NCBI GenBank assembly: GCA_045597945.1
Contig: JAZLLD010000063.1
Span: 1 to 26,098, forward strand
Direction of reading: 5' to 3'
Source: Colimorpha sp045597945
GTDB lineage: Bacteria; Bacteroidota; Bacteroidia; Bacteroidales; P3
DNA length: 26,098 nucleotides
Below are positions 16,546 to 23,835 of this stretch, one piece after another. Numbering within the stretch: the stretch's first letter is position 1; each line of letters begins with the position of its first letter. A program made the translations under genes and the position numbers. The notes under the pieces were generated by a model, which was given only the letters and a program-made list of their open reading frames with translations, did not search any database and was not told where the DNA came from.

Positions 16546-16578
16546 CTAACTTACGTTGTGTAAGGTTGATTCTTCAAA
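16546..16578 (-). promoter_or_regulatory. Weak promoter match ahead of GldB-like gene
   Basis: Read on the minus strand, TTTG (16575-16578) is followed after 21 bp by TAAGTTAG (16546-16553), one base off TAnnTTTG, 26 bp ahead of the ATG. It would drive the GldB-like, LTA-synthase-like and lipid kinase genes. Confidence 0.35.
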
Positions 16579-16587
16579 AGTCAAGCA

Positions 16588-16715
16588 TTTAGAATTAAGA
16601 ATGGTCGGCTATGCCGTATCCTCAATTCTAAATTCTTATATGGAAGGGAGTTGTTGGTTTGAGGTTTGTTGGGCCGTCGGTTGGATTATCTGTCCAACAA
16701 CTCAACAAACCTCAA
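16588..16715. repeat. Two intergenic hairpins between DUF349 and GldB-like genes
   Basis: The first hairpin has perfect 9-base arms TTTAGAATT (16588-16596) and AATTCTAAA (16624-16632), with an inner CGGC/GCCG stem. The second has perfect 13-base arms TTGAGGTTTGTTG (16659-16671) and CAACAAACCTCAA (16703-16715) around an inner loop that itself holds TTGG/CCAA pairings. They follow the DUF349 stop codon on the minus strand and may stop or slow transcription, but no U-run follows either. Confidence 0.55.
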
Positions 16716-16729
16716 TTCAACAGTCTATG

Positions 16730-18628
16730 CTATTCTTCGTTCTCCTTCTCGTTGGATTCGGCAAGGATGCGAAGCTTGGTTTCGAGCAGTGCGATCTGCT
16801 GGCGGGCACCCTGCATCTTCTTCTCGAACTCGGCCTTCAGAAGGTCGGCCTGCTTACTGTTGGCGAGGAAGCCGAGGTTGTTCTCCCATAGTTTGAGGTC
16901 GCTGCGCAGCTTCTCGATTTTGTCGAGGAGTTCCTGCTTCTCGTTGTTGACGAACTTCTTAGTGTCGCCGCTGAAGTTGCGGATGCGGGCACGGTAGTTG
17001 TTCTCTTCAGCCTCGCGAGCCGAGATTTTGAGTTTCTCGAAGAAGCCGTCGAGGAGGCCGCGGTATTCAGCCATGATGCGGTCTTTCTCCTTCATGGGCA
17101 CATGGCCAATCTCCGACCAACGGCGCTGGAAACCCTTCACGGCGTTGAGGTTCTCATCCTTGTTCTCGCCGAGTTGGAAAGCTTTCATATCCTCGATGAT
17201 GGCGCTCTTCTGAGCCAGGTTTTCAGCCTCGTTGCTGCGGATGTCCTTGAAGTATTCGGCTTTCTTGGCAAAGAATTCGTCGCAAGCGCTGCGGAAGCGG
17301 TGCCAGATTTTGTCGCTGACTTTGCGGCTGGTGGCGCCGATGGTCTTCCATTCGGCCTGGAGCTGCAGGAGTTCTTCGGTGGCAGCCTTCCAGTCTTCGC
17401 GTTTGGCGATGGCTTCTGCCTTGAGGCAGAGGTCTACCTTCTTATTGTAGTTCTCGGTCTGCTCATCGCGCATCTGGCCGAAGTGGAGTTTCTTGTCGGC
17501 ATAGTGCTTGTCGATGGTGCCTTTGAACTTAGCCCAGATTTCCTCGTTCTGCTCGCGGGGCACGGGGCCGATACTCTTCCAGAGGTTGAGGAGCTTGTCG
17601 AGGGCCTCGGTGGTGTCGTTCCACTCGCGGGTGCTCTTGGGGAGCTCCTGGGTCAGCTCGTTAGCCTTCTCAATGAGGGCCTGCTTGGCCAGGAGGTTCT
17701 GGTCAAGTTCCTCCTTGCGCTGGTCGTAGTATTCTCTGCGGCGTTCGTCAATCTGGTTGGCGGCATTGTTGAAACGTTGCCAGGTCTCTTCGTTCTGCTC
17801 AGTGGGCACGGGACCGATTTCCTTCCATTGTGCGCGGAGCTCCTGGAGGGCCTTGAAAGCCTTCGTAACGGAGGTCTCAACAATCAGTTCCTCGGCGCGT
17901 TCGCAGAGCTGAATCTTCTGTTCGAGGTTGCGCTTGAGGTCAAGGTTGCGCAACTCTTTATTGATTTTTACCTTATTAAAGAACTGCTCAATCAGGAAGT
18001 GGTAGTTCTGCCAGAGGTCGTTCATCTGCTCGCGGGGTACGTCGCCGATGCTCTTCCATTTGTCCTGAATGGCATTGAATTCATCGTAAGTCTGTTTGAG
18101 GGTCTCGCTGTCTTTGTCGATAAGGATGCGAAGGTCTTCAAGAATCTGTTTCTTGGCCTCGAGGTTGCGGAGTTTGACGGCCTCGATTTCTTCCTGCATC
18201 TTCTGACGGCGGTTGCGATAGGTGTCGTAGACCTTGTAGAAAGCCTCGGCCACGGCATCGTTGACTGATTTGTAGTCGTCTTTGTTGCCGCCTTCGGCAA
18301 GGAAGGCTTCGAAGGCTTGTTTCTCTACCTCTTTGTTGAGGGTGTTGAACTGGTTGCGGATGGCGCTCACGCGGTTGCGGATTTTGGCCACGTCTTCCTG
18401 CATCAGCTCGTTGATGGCTGCCAGCAACTCCTCGCGGCTCATAGACGTATAGTCTACCTCGGGTTCTGCTTCCATCTCTGCGGGCGTTTCAGCGGCTGTC
18501 TCAGCGACAGGCTCGGCTGCTTCGGTGGGGTTGATGGTGTTAGAGTCATTGTCGGCAACGTTCTGCTCGACAGCGTTTTGCAGTGCTTCGTTCTGTACGG
18601 GTTCCTGCATTTCGTTCAGTTCTTCCAT
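16730..18628 (-). CDS. DUF349 repeat protein (five repeats)
   Basis: A 632-residue, highly charged helical protein with five DUF349 repeats, whose signature Trp (W-K-x-I-G-x-V-P) falls at residues 191, 268, 350, 427 and 504, about 77-82 residues apart. The fourth repeat is degenerate (WKTIGATSRKV). The first 60 residues are acidic and low-complexity (AEPVAETAAETPAEMEAEPE) and there is no signal peptide, so it is probably cytoplasmic. The C-terminal 60 residues form a coiled coil. The biochemical role of DUF349 is not established. It has a plausible promoter at 18711-18718 and is followed by two hairpins, so it is likely a single-gene unit. Long frames on the opposite strand are composition shadows. 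Confidence 0.9.
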   Translation of the reverse strand: MEELNEMQEPVQNEALQNAVEQNVADNDSNTINPTEAAEPVAETAAETPAEMEAEPEVDYTSMSREELLAAINELMQEDVAKIRNRVSAIRNQFNTLNKEVEKQAFEAFLAEGGNKDDYKSVNDAVAEAFYKVYDTYRNRRQKMQEEIEAVKLRNLEAKKQILEDLRILIDKDSETLKQTYDEFNAIQDKWKSIGDVPREQMNDLWQNYHFLIEQFFNKVKINKELRNLDLKRNLEQKIQLCERAEELIVETSVTKAFKALQELRAQWKEIGPVPTEQNEETWQRFNNAANQIDERRREYYDQRKEELDQNLLAKQALIEKANELTQELPKSTREWNDTTEALDKLLNLWKSIGPVPREQNEEIWAKFKGTIDKHYADKKLHFGQMRDEQTENYNKKVDLCLKAEAIAKREDWKAATEELLQLQAEWKTIGATSRKVSDKIWHRFRSACDEFFAKKAEYFKDIRSNEAENLAQKSAIIEDMKAFQLGENKDENLNAVKGFQRRWSEIGHVPMKEKDRIMAEYRGLLDGFFEKLKISAREAEENNYRARIRNFSGDTKKFVNNEKQELLDKIEKLRSDLKLWENNLGFLANSKQADLLKAEFEKKMQGARQQIALLETKLRILAESNEKENEE

Positions 18629-18710
18629 AAGATGGGTTTTTGTTAAGAATTAGTTCTGCAACAATTAGTTACAGACGTTTAATTGGGTTAACTCTGCCTT
18701 ATTGGCGCTA

Positions 18711-18718
18711 CAAAAATA
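18711..18718 (-). promoter_or_regulatory. Promoter -7 box for DUF349 gene
   Basis: The minus strand reads TATTTTTG, matching TAnnTTTG, in an A/T-rich stretch with a GTTG about 20 bp upstream in the -33 place. The 5' leader would be about 80 nt. Confidence 0.5.
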
Positions 18719-18913
18719 CAAAAAAATTTGAACATACAACCTAATCTCGCAAAAAAATGTGTGCCAAAGCCATTGGGATTATTGCTAACTAACAATAAAT
18801 AAGTGGTTTAATGATTAATCATAAAAAAACTTAAGTTGCGGCATTTGTCAATAGATTTTGGTGGTATGAAGGGCTCTAATACGTTTTTTGACCCCTTGGT
18901 GGGCGTCTGGCGG

Positions 18914-18946
18914 AAAAAAGCACGAGGGAGCAGCGGCCCCCTCGTG
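18914..18946 (-). terminator. Rho-independent terminator of the TonB receptor gene
   Basis: Perfect 8-base arms CACGAGGG (18921-18928) and CCCTCGTG (18939-18946), GC-rich. On the minus strand the hairpin is followed by CTTTTTTCC. It lies 34 bp past the receptor stop codon. Confidence 0.88.
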
Positions 18947-18979
18947 GTATGGTAGTTGCCATTAGGCATCGATGCGATA

Positions 18980-21472
18980 CTAGAGCACACCGCCGGGACC
19001 ATCTTGTCCGCCGCCCTGGCCCTGTTCCTGAGCCATGCCGGCCAGCTCCATCTTACCGAAGCGGAAGGTGATGCCCAGGGTGATGTAGCGGCTCATGGGC
19101 TTCCAGTTGCTCACCGAGTTGTAGAAGGGGTTGGTGTTCTCGGTGTGCCAAGCGTTGATGTTGAAGATATCGTGGATGTTCAGGTTCACGGTCATCTTGC
19201 GGTCAAAGAAGTCGGCATTCATACCCACGTCCACACCCTTGCGGGCATCCGTGATGGTGAAGATGCTCTTGGTGGGGCTGCCGTAGTGTGCGTTGACAAA
19301 GAACTGGTAGTTCTTCCACAGCTTGGCCCATGCGTTGAGGCGGAATTTGTAGCTCCAGTTAGAGTTTTGGAAATTCTGTTCGCGGAAGGTAAAGTCCTCG
19401 TTGTCATAGCGCAGGCTACCGTTGAAGCGGATATTGAGGAACGCCGTGGGGCGATAGGTGATGTTCAGGTCGAGGCCCGAGCTCCAAGAGTTGCCGATGT
19501 TCATGGGCATGGTGTAGCTCACCACATGGCCGTAGAAATCGCTGTAGATTACGTTGGATAGGTTGCTGATTTGGTTGGTGTTGCCGCTGTAGTAGAGCTG
19601 AGCGCCCACCGAGCCGAACTTCATAAAGTATTTATCCCACTGCAGCTCGATTTTCTGGTTGTAGGTGGGCAGAAGGTCGGGGTTGCCCCAGTTGCCGTAG
19701 TTATCGAAATTGTATTCTCTATAGAGTGTCAGCTGGGTCAGTTCGGGCTGGGTAATGCGGCGGGTATAGCTGAAGCTGAAGTTGTGCATGCTCTTGGTGG
19801 CATAGCTCAGGTGCAGCGAGGGGGTGAGGTTGAAGAAGGTGGAATCCATGCTGTATTCCGGAGCGTCGTAGTAGATAAGGTGCTGCGAGTCCATATTGCC
19901 GCGCAGACCCAGTTTGGCGGTGAGGTTGCCGAAGCGGCGCTGGTAGGTGGCATAGGCCGAGAAGTTGTCGTTGTGCTGCTGGTTGTCGCTGTTCATCTGG
20001 TCGGTGCGGCCGGCAAGATAGCCCATGGCGGTCCACTGGCTCAGGCTCCAAGCGCGGCGGTTCTCGCGGTTGTAGCCCAGGCCGGCCTGCAGCTCGTTGG
20101 CAAAACGCTTGGTGGCGGTGTCCTGCTTGCCGAAGGGCAGGGTGTAGTCGGCTTGGAGGCTCATGTTGAAGTTCTTCCAGAGGTTGTCCACCTCGCGGTC
20201 GATATTGTTCTCGGGGAAGAATTCATAGAAGCGGTCGTGGTGGGTGTAGGCGCGCGAGTTGTAGCCGTTGCCGTTCACATTCATGTTCAGTTTGTGGCCG
20301 GTCTCTTTGTCAAACTTATGCTCATACCAGCCGCCGAAATAGCCGCCGCCGTTGGGCTTGGCCACCATGGGGGTGGACTCGGTGCCTTCGTAGGTATAGT
20401 TGCCGGCGTTGGCGCCCAGCAGCTCTATGCGCTCCGAGCGGACCCACGCCTCGTTGCTGCCCCAGCGCGGATAAGCGCCATACCAGGCACCCATGGAGTT
20501 GTTGTCGTCAACCGTGTAGCTCAGATGGCCGCCGATATAGGACTCCATGGCCTTGCGGTCGCTGGTGGAACGGTAGTTGTCGATACGCGAAGTGTCGCCG
20601 TTCTCGTCCAGCATCACCGAGGAGCCGGTGTACTCCGAGTTGCTACGGTCGTAGCCGAAGTTGGCATAGATATTAAAGTTGAATTTCTCGTTGGCAAACA
20701 CATAGCTCACCCAGGGCTTCATCTCGCTCATCCAGATATGCTGGTCGGGGCGGGTGGTGCCATTCAGACCCAGGCTTACAAACTCGTTGCGCTGCACTTT
20801 CTGTGTGGTCACGATGTTCACCACCGGGGTGCCGCCGCCGTAGCGTGCCGAGGGGTTGGAGATAACCTCGATGCGCTCGATGCTGTTGGCAGGCAGCATC
20901 TTGATATACTGCTTCAAAGCTTCGCCGTCCATGTGGCTGGGGCGGTCGTTGATCCATACGTCCACACTCTGCGTGCCGCGCAGGGTGATGTTGCCGTCGG
21001 CGTCAATCTCAATGCCGGGGGCATTCTGCAGGGCGTCGCTGGCCGTGCCGGTTTGGATGCTGGGGTCGTCGCCGGTGTTGTAGATATTCTTCTCGCCGTC
21101 CATGCTGAACACGGGCTTCTCGGCCACAATCTGCACCTCCTGCAGCACTGTGCTCGTCTGTTTTAGCTCAATTGTGCCGAGGTTCAAGTTGCCGTTCACC
21201 GTCACGGGGCGCACTATTTTCTCATAGCCCACATACGAGATAGTGAGCAGATAATTCTTGGCGGCCACATCTTTGATGGCGAATTTCCCGTCAAAGTCGG
21301 TGGAGTTGCCACGCATAAATAGCGTATCGGTAGTGCGGCAAAGAGCCACGTTGGCATAGGGAATAGTCTCGCCGCTCTTGGCATCCTTCAGCGTGCCCTT
21401 CACCGTGAAATTTTGTGCCATGCCTAAAATAGGCAGCAGCATGATTAATGCAAAAAGTCTCAGTTTTTTCAT
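18980..21472 (-). CDS. TonB-dependent receptor-like outer-membrane protein (OMP_b-brl_3 type)
   Basis: An 830-residue outer-membrane protein. The signal peptide ends at LPILGMAQ (residue 20). Residues about 23-105 are a carboxypeptidase-regulatory-like domain (VKGTLKDAKSGETIPYANV ... FDGKFAIKDV). A plug-like domain follows (about 115-215: SDALQNAPGIEIDADGNITL, VDVWINDRPSHM, IERIEVISNPSARY). The rest is a beta-barrel rich in aromatic strand patterns, ending with YITLGITFRFG. After this last strand comes a Gly/Gln-rich tail of about 20 residues (GQGGGQDGPGGVL), seen in some relatives. No SusD-like gene follows, so it is not a SusCD glycan transporter; the substrate is unknown. It has a strong terminator and is transcribed alone. 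Confidence 0.9.
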   Translation of the reverse strand: MKKLRLFALIMLLPILGMAQNFTVKGTLKDAKSGETIPYANVALCRTTDTLFMRGNSTDFDGKFAIKDVAAKNYLLTISYVGYEKIVRPVTVNGNLNLGTIELKQTSTVLQEVQIVAEKPVFSMDGEKNIYNTGDDPSIQTGTASDALQNAPGIEIDADGNITLRGTQSVDVWINDRPSHMDGEALKQYIKMLPANSIERIEVISNPSARYGGGTPVVNIVTTQKVQRNEFVSLGLNGTTRPDQHIWMSEMKPWVSYVFANEKFNFNIYANFGYDRSNSEYTGSSVMLDENGDTSRIDNYRSTSDRKAMESYIGGHLSYTVDDNNSMGAWYGAYPRWGSNEAWVRSERIELLGANAGNYTYEGTESTPMVAKPNGGGYFGGWYEHKFDKETGHKLNMNVNGNGYNSRAYTHHDRFYEFFPENNIDREVDNLWKNFNMSLQADYTLPFGKQDTATKRFANELQAGLGYNRENRRAWSLSQWTAMGYLAGRTDQMNSDNQQHNDNFSAYATYQRRFGNLTAKLGLRGNMDSQHLIYYDAPEYSMDSTFFNLTPSLHLSYATKSMHNFSFSYTRRITQPELTQLTLYREYNFDNYGNWGNPDLLPTYNQKIELQWDKYFMKFGSVGAQLYYSGNTNQISNLSNVIYSDFYGHVVSYTMPMNIGNSWSSGLDLNITYRPTAFLNIRFNGSLRYDNEDFTFREQNFQNSNWSYKFRLNAWAKLWKNYQFFVNAHYGSPTKSIFTITDARKGVDVGMNADFFDRKMTVNLNIHDIFNINAWHTENTNPFYNSVSNWKPMSRYITLGITFRFGKMELAGMAQEQGQGGGQDGPGGVL

Positions 21473-21680
21473 TGATTTTGTATTAATAATGTGTTTTAAT
21501 TTGTCGTTTGTAACATTAAATAACGCATCAATAATTATTTTATTGTTGTGGAAGGAAAAAAATGGGTTAAACTCAGTTTTTTAATCGAAACTTCGAGTCG
21601 AATGACGATGATTTACAGCGAAAATCAGATAGATTCATTGCCAATCAGAAATTATTAGGCAATCTCTAAGATTCGGTTTT

Positions 21681-21724
21681 GTTTCGCTCGCGAAACTTAG
21701 ATTATCTAATTTTTAGAGGTCACC
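21681..21724. repeat. Palindromic intergenic repeat, copy 1
   Basis: A 44-bp sequence opening with a GTTTCGC-TC-GCGAAAC hairpin and ending TTTTTAGAGGTCACC. It matches 23268-23311 at 40 of 44 positions by eye. Weaker similarity between the two regions extends outside this core, for example 21656-21681 with 23064-23089. Confidence 0.85.
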
Positions 21725-21889
21725 ATTAGTGAACAACAATTTCTTTCAGCTCTCGAGCTGAGTTTGCTCAGCTAGAACAATAATTTTCAGATGTTGCCAT
21801 GATAATTGGTGCTGCTGTCCGGCCGTCTCGCTTCGCACAGCCACCCATTTCACACAATGAGTTCGGAAATAATGGCAGGTGTCTATCTC

Positions 21890-21989
21890 AGGGGAAGAAA
21901 CGTGGTAGAAACGTGGTACAAACGTGGAATAAACGTAGAAGATACGTATTAAAATACGTTTGTTCTACGTTTATTCTACGTATTTACCA
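21890..21989. repeat. 11-bp-period inverted repeat element B
   Basis: Blocks at an 11-bp step: AGGGGAAGAAA (21890), CGTGGTAGAAA (21901), CGTGGTACAAA (21912), CGTGGAATAAA (21923), CGTAGAAGATA (21934), a 12-base CGTATTAAAATA at the centre (21945), then CGTTTGTTCTA (21957), CGTTTATTCTA (21968) and CGTATTTACCA (21979). The right arm is the approximate reverse complement of the left, with a dyad centre near 21951. It lies between the TauE/SafE stop and the receptor gene start. The design is the same as at 7126-7271 but the unit sequence differs. Confidence 0.85.
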
Positions 21990-22046
21990 TGAAAATACAG
22001 CGGAGCTTCTATGGAATTGGTCGCTTGTTGGTGGGGAAAGAGGAGA

Positions 22047-22778
22047 TTAGCTGATGATAGCCATCAATCCGCTGATAGCCATGTAGATGTAGACTATCTT
22101 TCGCAACATTTGCGAGGAAAGTCGTTCGAAAACTTTGCCGCCAATCCACACGGCCAGAATCACGGCCACAACGCCGAAGCACCAGCCAATTCCCACCGCC
22201 TGGGTGAGGTAGCCGCGCTGTGCTCGGTAAGCAGTCATGACAATATTGCCGATGAGGAAATAGGCCTGGCAGAGGGCCATGTATTCGTTCTTGTCCTTGG
22301 CGCAGGCCAGGAAGTAGAGCACTGCCGGAGGTCCCTGCATGCCGAACAGTCCGCCCATGAGGCCGGAGAGCGAGCCCATGCCGAGTTGCACGGGAATGGT
22401 GGGGCGGACATGCACTTTGTCGTTGAGAAAGTAGAACCAGCCTGCCGCCAGGATGAGCACACCGCCCAGGATGCGTTTCAGCAGTCCGTCGCCGGCAATG
22501 GCCACAATCTGCACCGCACCCCACGAGACGGCCAGGAAGGTGAGCATGATTGTCAGCATCTTGCGCCAGTCGAGATAGCGCCAGATATAGCCCAGCATGG
22601 GCACGGCGGTCATAATGGAAAGCATGCCCGAGAGGGTGGTGGCCTCGCCATAAGAGGGTAGGAGATAGGGCAGCACGGTCATGATGAAGATGCCGAAGCC
22701 AAAGCCCGTGACCCGCTGCACGAAGGCCGCACCGAAGGCCATACCGAAAATCCAGATAAATTCTGACCAAGTAGACAT
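22047..22778 (-). CDS. TauE/SafE-family sulfite exporter-like permease
   Basis: A 243-residue membrane protein with about eight hydrophobic segments, of the TauE/SafE (4-toluene sulfonate uptake/sulfite exporter) family. The N-terminal repeat has FGAAFVQRVTGFGFGIFIM and the second repeat GSLSGLMGGLFGMQGPPAVLYFL, the family's paired signatures. Family members move sulfite, sulfoacetate or other small organic anions, and the substrate cannot be told from the sequence. The start at 22778 is directly preceded by a leader with a full -7 box at 22892-22899. A second open frame in the same place on the same strand (22009-22770) is a shifted shadow. It appears monocistronic. Confidence 0.9.
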   Translation of the reverse strand: MSTWSEFIWIFGMAFGAAFVQRVTGFGFGIFIMTVLPYLLPSYGEATTLSGMLSIMTAVPMLGYIWRYLDWRKMLTIMLTFLAVSWGAVQIVAIAGDGLLKRILGGVLILAAGWFYFLNDKVHVRPTIPVQLGMGSLSGLMGGLFGMQGPPAVLYFLACAKDKNEYMALCQAYFLIGNIVMTAYRAQRGYLTQAVGIGWCFGVVAVILAVWIGGKVFERLSSQMLRKIVYIYMAISGLMAIIS

Positions 22779-22891
22779 GTGGGAAGTCGTTTTTTGTGTG
22801 AGTTGTTGAGCCGTCTTTGCGTTAAAAGTTGTATTGCTAATCGTTGTCAGTCAGCCGATAAGATAGAACTGCGTCCATAAATATCGGTTTG

Positions 22892-22899
22892 CAAAGATA
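22892..22899 (-). promoter_or_regulatory. Promoter -7 box for TauE/SafE gene
   Basis: The minus strand reads TATCTTTG, a full TAnnTTTG match, about 110 bp ahead of the ATG at 22778. The long leader has no obvious riboswitch fold that I can recognise. Confidence 0.65.
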
Positions 22900-23124
22900 C
22901 GAATTTTTTCGCAATCGAGCAGCTTTATTTGCTGCCTTCATGGTGCAGGTTCCTTCCTGCCCAATATCCTCTGCGTCGCTCGGGGTAAAAATAACTCCCA
23001 AACTCATCAACTCCCAAACTTAGCAAATCACATTTTTGCCAAATCGCAAGCGCAATATATCGGTAGGTAATCTCTAAAATTTGTTTTTTCTAACCAAGCA
23101 AGCTTGGCTAGAAGAACTGAAATA

Positions 23125-23186
23125 CGAGGATTTTCAGTGAAAATCCGAGCGGTTCAGTGAACCTTTCGAGCGTTTCAGTGAAAATC
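23125..23186. repeat. Three tandem 21-bp mini-hairpin repeats
   Basis: Units start CGAG at 23125, 23146 and 23167 (21, 21 and 20 bp). Each holds a TTCAGTGAA core that is an imperfect palindrome; in unit 1 the arms extend to GGATTTTC/GAAAATCC. The arm bases differ between units yet stay complementary in units 1 and 2, a compensatory pattern. Confidence 0.8.
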
Positions 23187-23267
23187 CGAGAAAGTCATTG
23201 TTAATCATAAATTACTTGTTACAAAATAATTTCTGATTAATTTCTGGTAATTTCTTTCAGTTTATAA

Positions 23268-23311
23268 GTTTCGCTTGCGAAACTTAGATTATCCGATTTT
23301 TAGAAGTCACC
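23268..23311. repeat. Palindromic intergenic repeat, copy 2
   Basis: Matches 21681-21724 at 40 of 44 positions, in the same orientation. It opens with the GTTTCGC/GCGAAAC hairpin and ends TTTTTAGAAGTCACC. A shared AATTTCTTTCAG motif lies just upstream here (about 23249) and just downstream of copy 1 (about 21743), so the parts are rearranged. Confidence 0.85.
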
Positions 23312-23334
23312 GGTACTTCATATCAAGTGCAACC

Positions 23335-23373
23335 TCGCTTCTCCTTCGCTCATCCTTCGCTTCTCCTTCGCTC
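23335..23373. repeat. 11-bp tandem array
   Basis: Three and a half units at an 11-bp step: TCGCTTCTCCT (23335), TCGCTCATCCT (23346), TCGCTTCTCCT (23357) and TCGCTC (23368). Units 1 and 3 are identical. No opposed arm is present. Confidence 0.85.
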
Positions 23374-23440
23374 GTAGAGTAATGCAGACTCTTAAGCCAT
23401 ACTGAAAGAGATTTTGAGGCATATCAAAGCAACGAAGTGA

Positions 23441-23594
23441 AAAAAGTCAAAAGTCAAAAGTCAAATGCAAATGTTTTGCACTGCCCGCAAAAACGCATAA
23501 TACAAATAATGTATAATATTATAATATTATTTTATTTATTTTTTTGAAAGTGGCGTTGCAAACGAATTTGACTTTTGACTTTTGACCTTTTTTT
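23441..23594. repeat. Inverted TGACTTT heptamer arrays flanking an AT-rich core
   Basis: The left arm (23441-23465) is three AAAGTCA-type heptamers and the right arm (23567-23594) is the opposed TGACTTT heptamers; the arms match over about 25 bp with one difference. Weaker complementarity continues inward (TTTTGCACTGCC against GGCGTTGCAAAC). The roughly 100-bp core includes a dense TATAATATTATAATATTA palindromic stretch and no open frame. It could be a miniature inverted-repeat element or a structured intergenic repeat. Confidence 0.75.
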
Positions 23595-23802
23595 GGGCGC
23601 AATATATTGTTAGATTTATATTATATCTTTTGCTTATCCTTCGTTTTTTATCGCTTGGAGGAATGGAAAATAGGCGAGGGAAAGGAGACTCTGGTTGGAT
23701 TCTGCCCGCCTTGTTAGGCTACCTTAATGTTAAAAATCAGCCGTTTTGCTCGCTTGGAATGTTAAATGTGTAAATATTTCTTTTTATATTATTTTTTCTT
23801 TG

Positions 23803-23810
23803 TATCTTTG
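23803..23810 (+). promoter_or_regulatory. Promoter -7 box for LRR surface-protein gene
   Basis: TATCTTTG, a full TAnnTTTG match, 25 bp ahead of the ATG at 23836, with a T-rich -33 region. It also argues against the longer frame starting at 23746. Confidence 0.75.
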
Positions 23811-23835
23811 CACCCAGAAAGAAACACAATCAGTC

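Larger units (their letters stand above)
18629..18979. other. Intergenic region: DUF349 promoter and receptor terminator
   Basis: A 351-bp gap between the TonB receptor gene (ending at 18980) and the DUF349 gene (starting at 18628), both leftward. It holds the receptor terminator at 18914-18946 and the DUF349 promoter box at 18711-18718. The short frame at 18808-19002 crosses the terminator and is not credible. A small TGATTAATCA palindrome is near 18810; nothing else stands out. Confidence 0.75.
21473..22046. other. Intergenic region rich in hairpins and repeats
   Basis: A 574-bp gap between two leftward genes. It holds a palindromic repeat copy (21681-21724), a hairpin AGCTGAG/CTCAGCT near 21757-21774 and the 11-bp-period element B (21890-21989). 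The frame at 21799-22050 runs through element B and is not credible. No TAnnTTTG box was found close to the receptor start. Confidence 0.7.
22779..23835. other. Long non-coding region with several repeat types
   Basis: A 1057-bp gap between divergently transcribed genes. In order it holds the TauE/SafE promoter, a hairpin at 23090-23111 (CTAACCAAGC paired with GCTTGGCTAG), three 21-bp mini-hairpin repeats (23125-23186), palindromic repeat copy 2 (23268-23311), an 11-bp tandem array (23335-23373), inverted heptamer arrays (23441-23594) and the LRR-gene promoter. A 63-codon frame at 23582-23773 starts inside a repeat arm and lacks any recognisable feature, so I do not call it. Confidence 0.75.

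Noticed and set aside
17102..18268. 388-codon open frame on the plus strand opposite the DUF349 gene
   Set aside because: It mirrors the codon pattern of the DUF349 gene and its translation is low-complexity Leu/Val/Gly-rich with no domain; the minus-strand frame has clear DUF349 repeats.
19571..21166. 531-codon open frame on the plus strand opposite the TonB receptor gene
   Set aside because: A shadow of the GC-rich receptor codons. The translation is mostly Val/Ala/Gly/His without recognisable motifs, and the receptor frame is unambiguous.
18980..21472. SusC of a polysaccharide utilisation locus
   Set aside because: No SusD-like gene, glycoside hydrolase or sensor is adjacent; the receptor belongs to the barrel type that stands alone and is followed directly by a terminator.
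22009..22770. 253-codon minus-strand frame overlapping the TauE/SafE gene
   Set aside because: It is in a different frame, His/Arg/Pro-rich and without membrane segments, while the chosen frame has the family's paired signatures.
23582..23773. 63-codon plus-strand frame ahead of the LRR gene
   Set aside because: It starts inside the heptamer repeat arm, has no recognisable motif and no promoter or conserved context.
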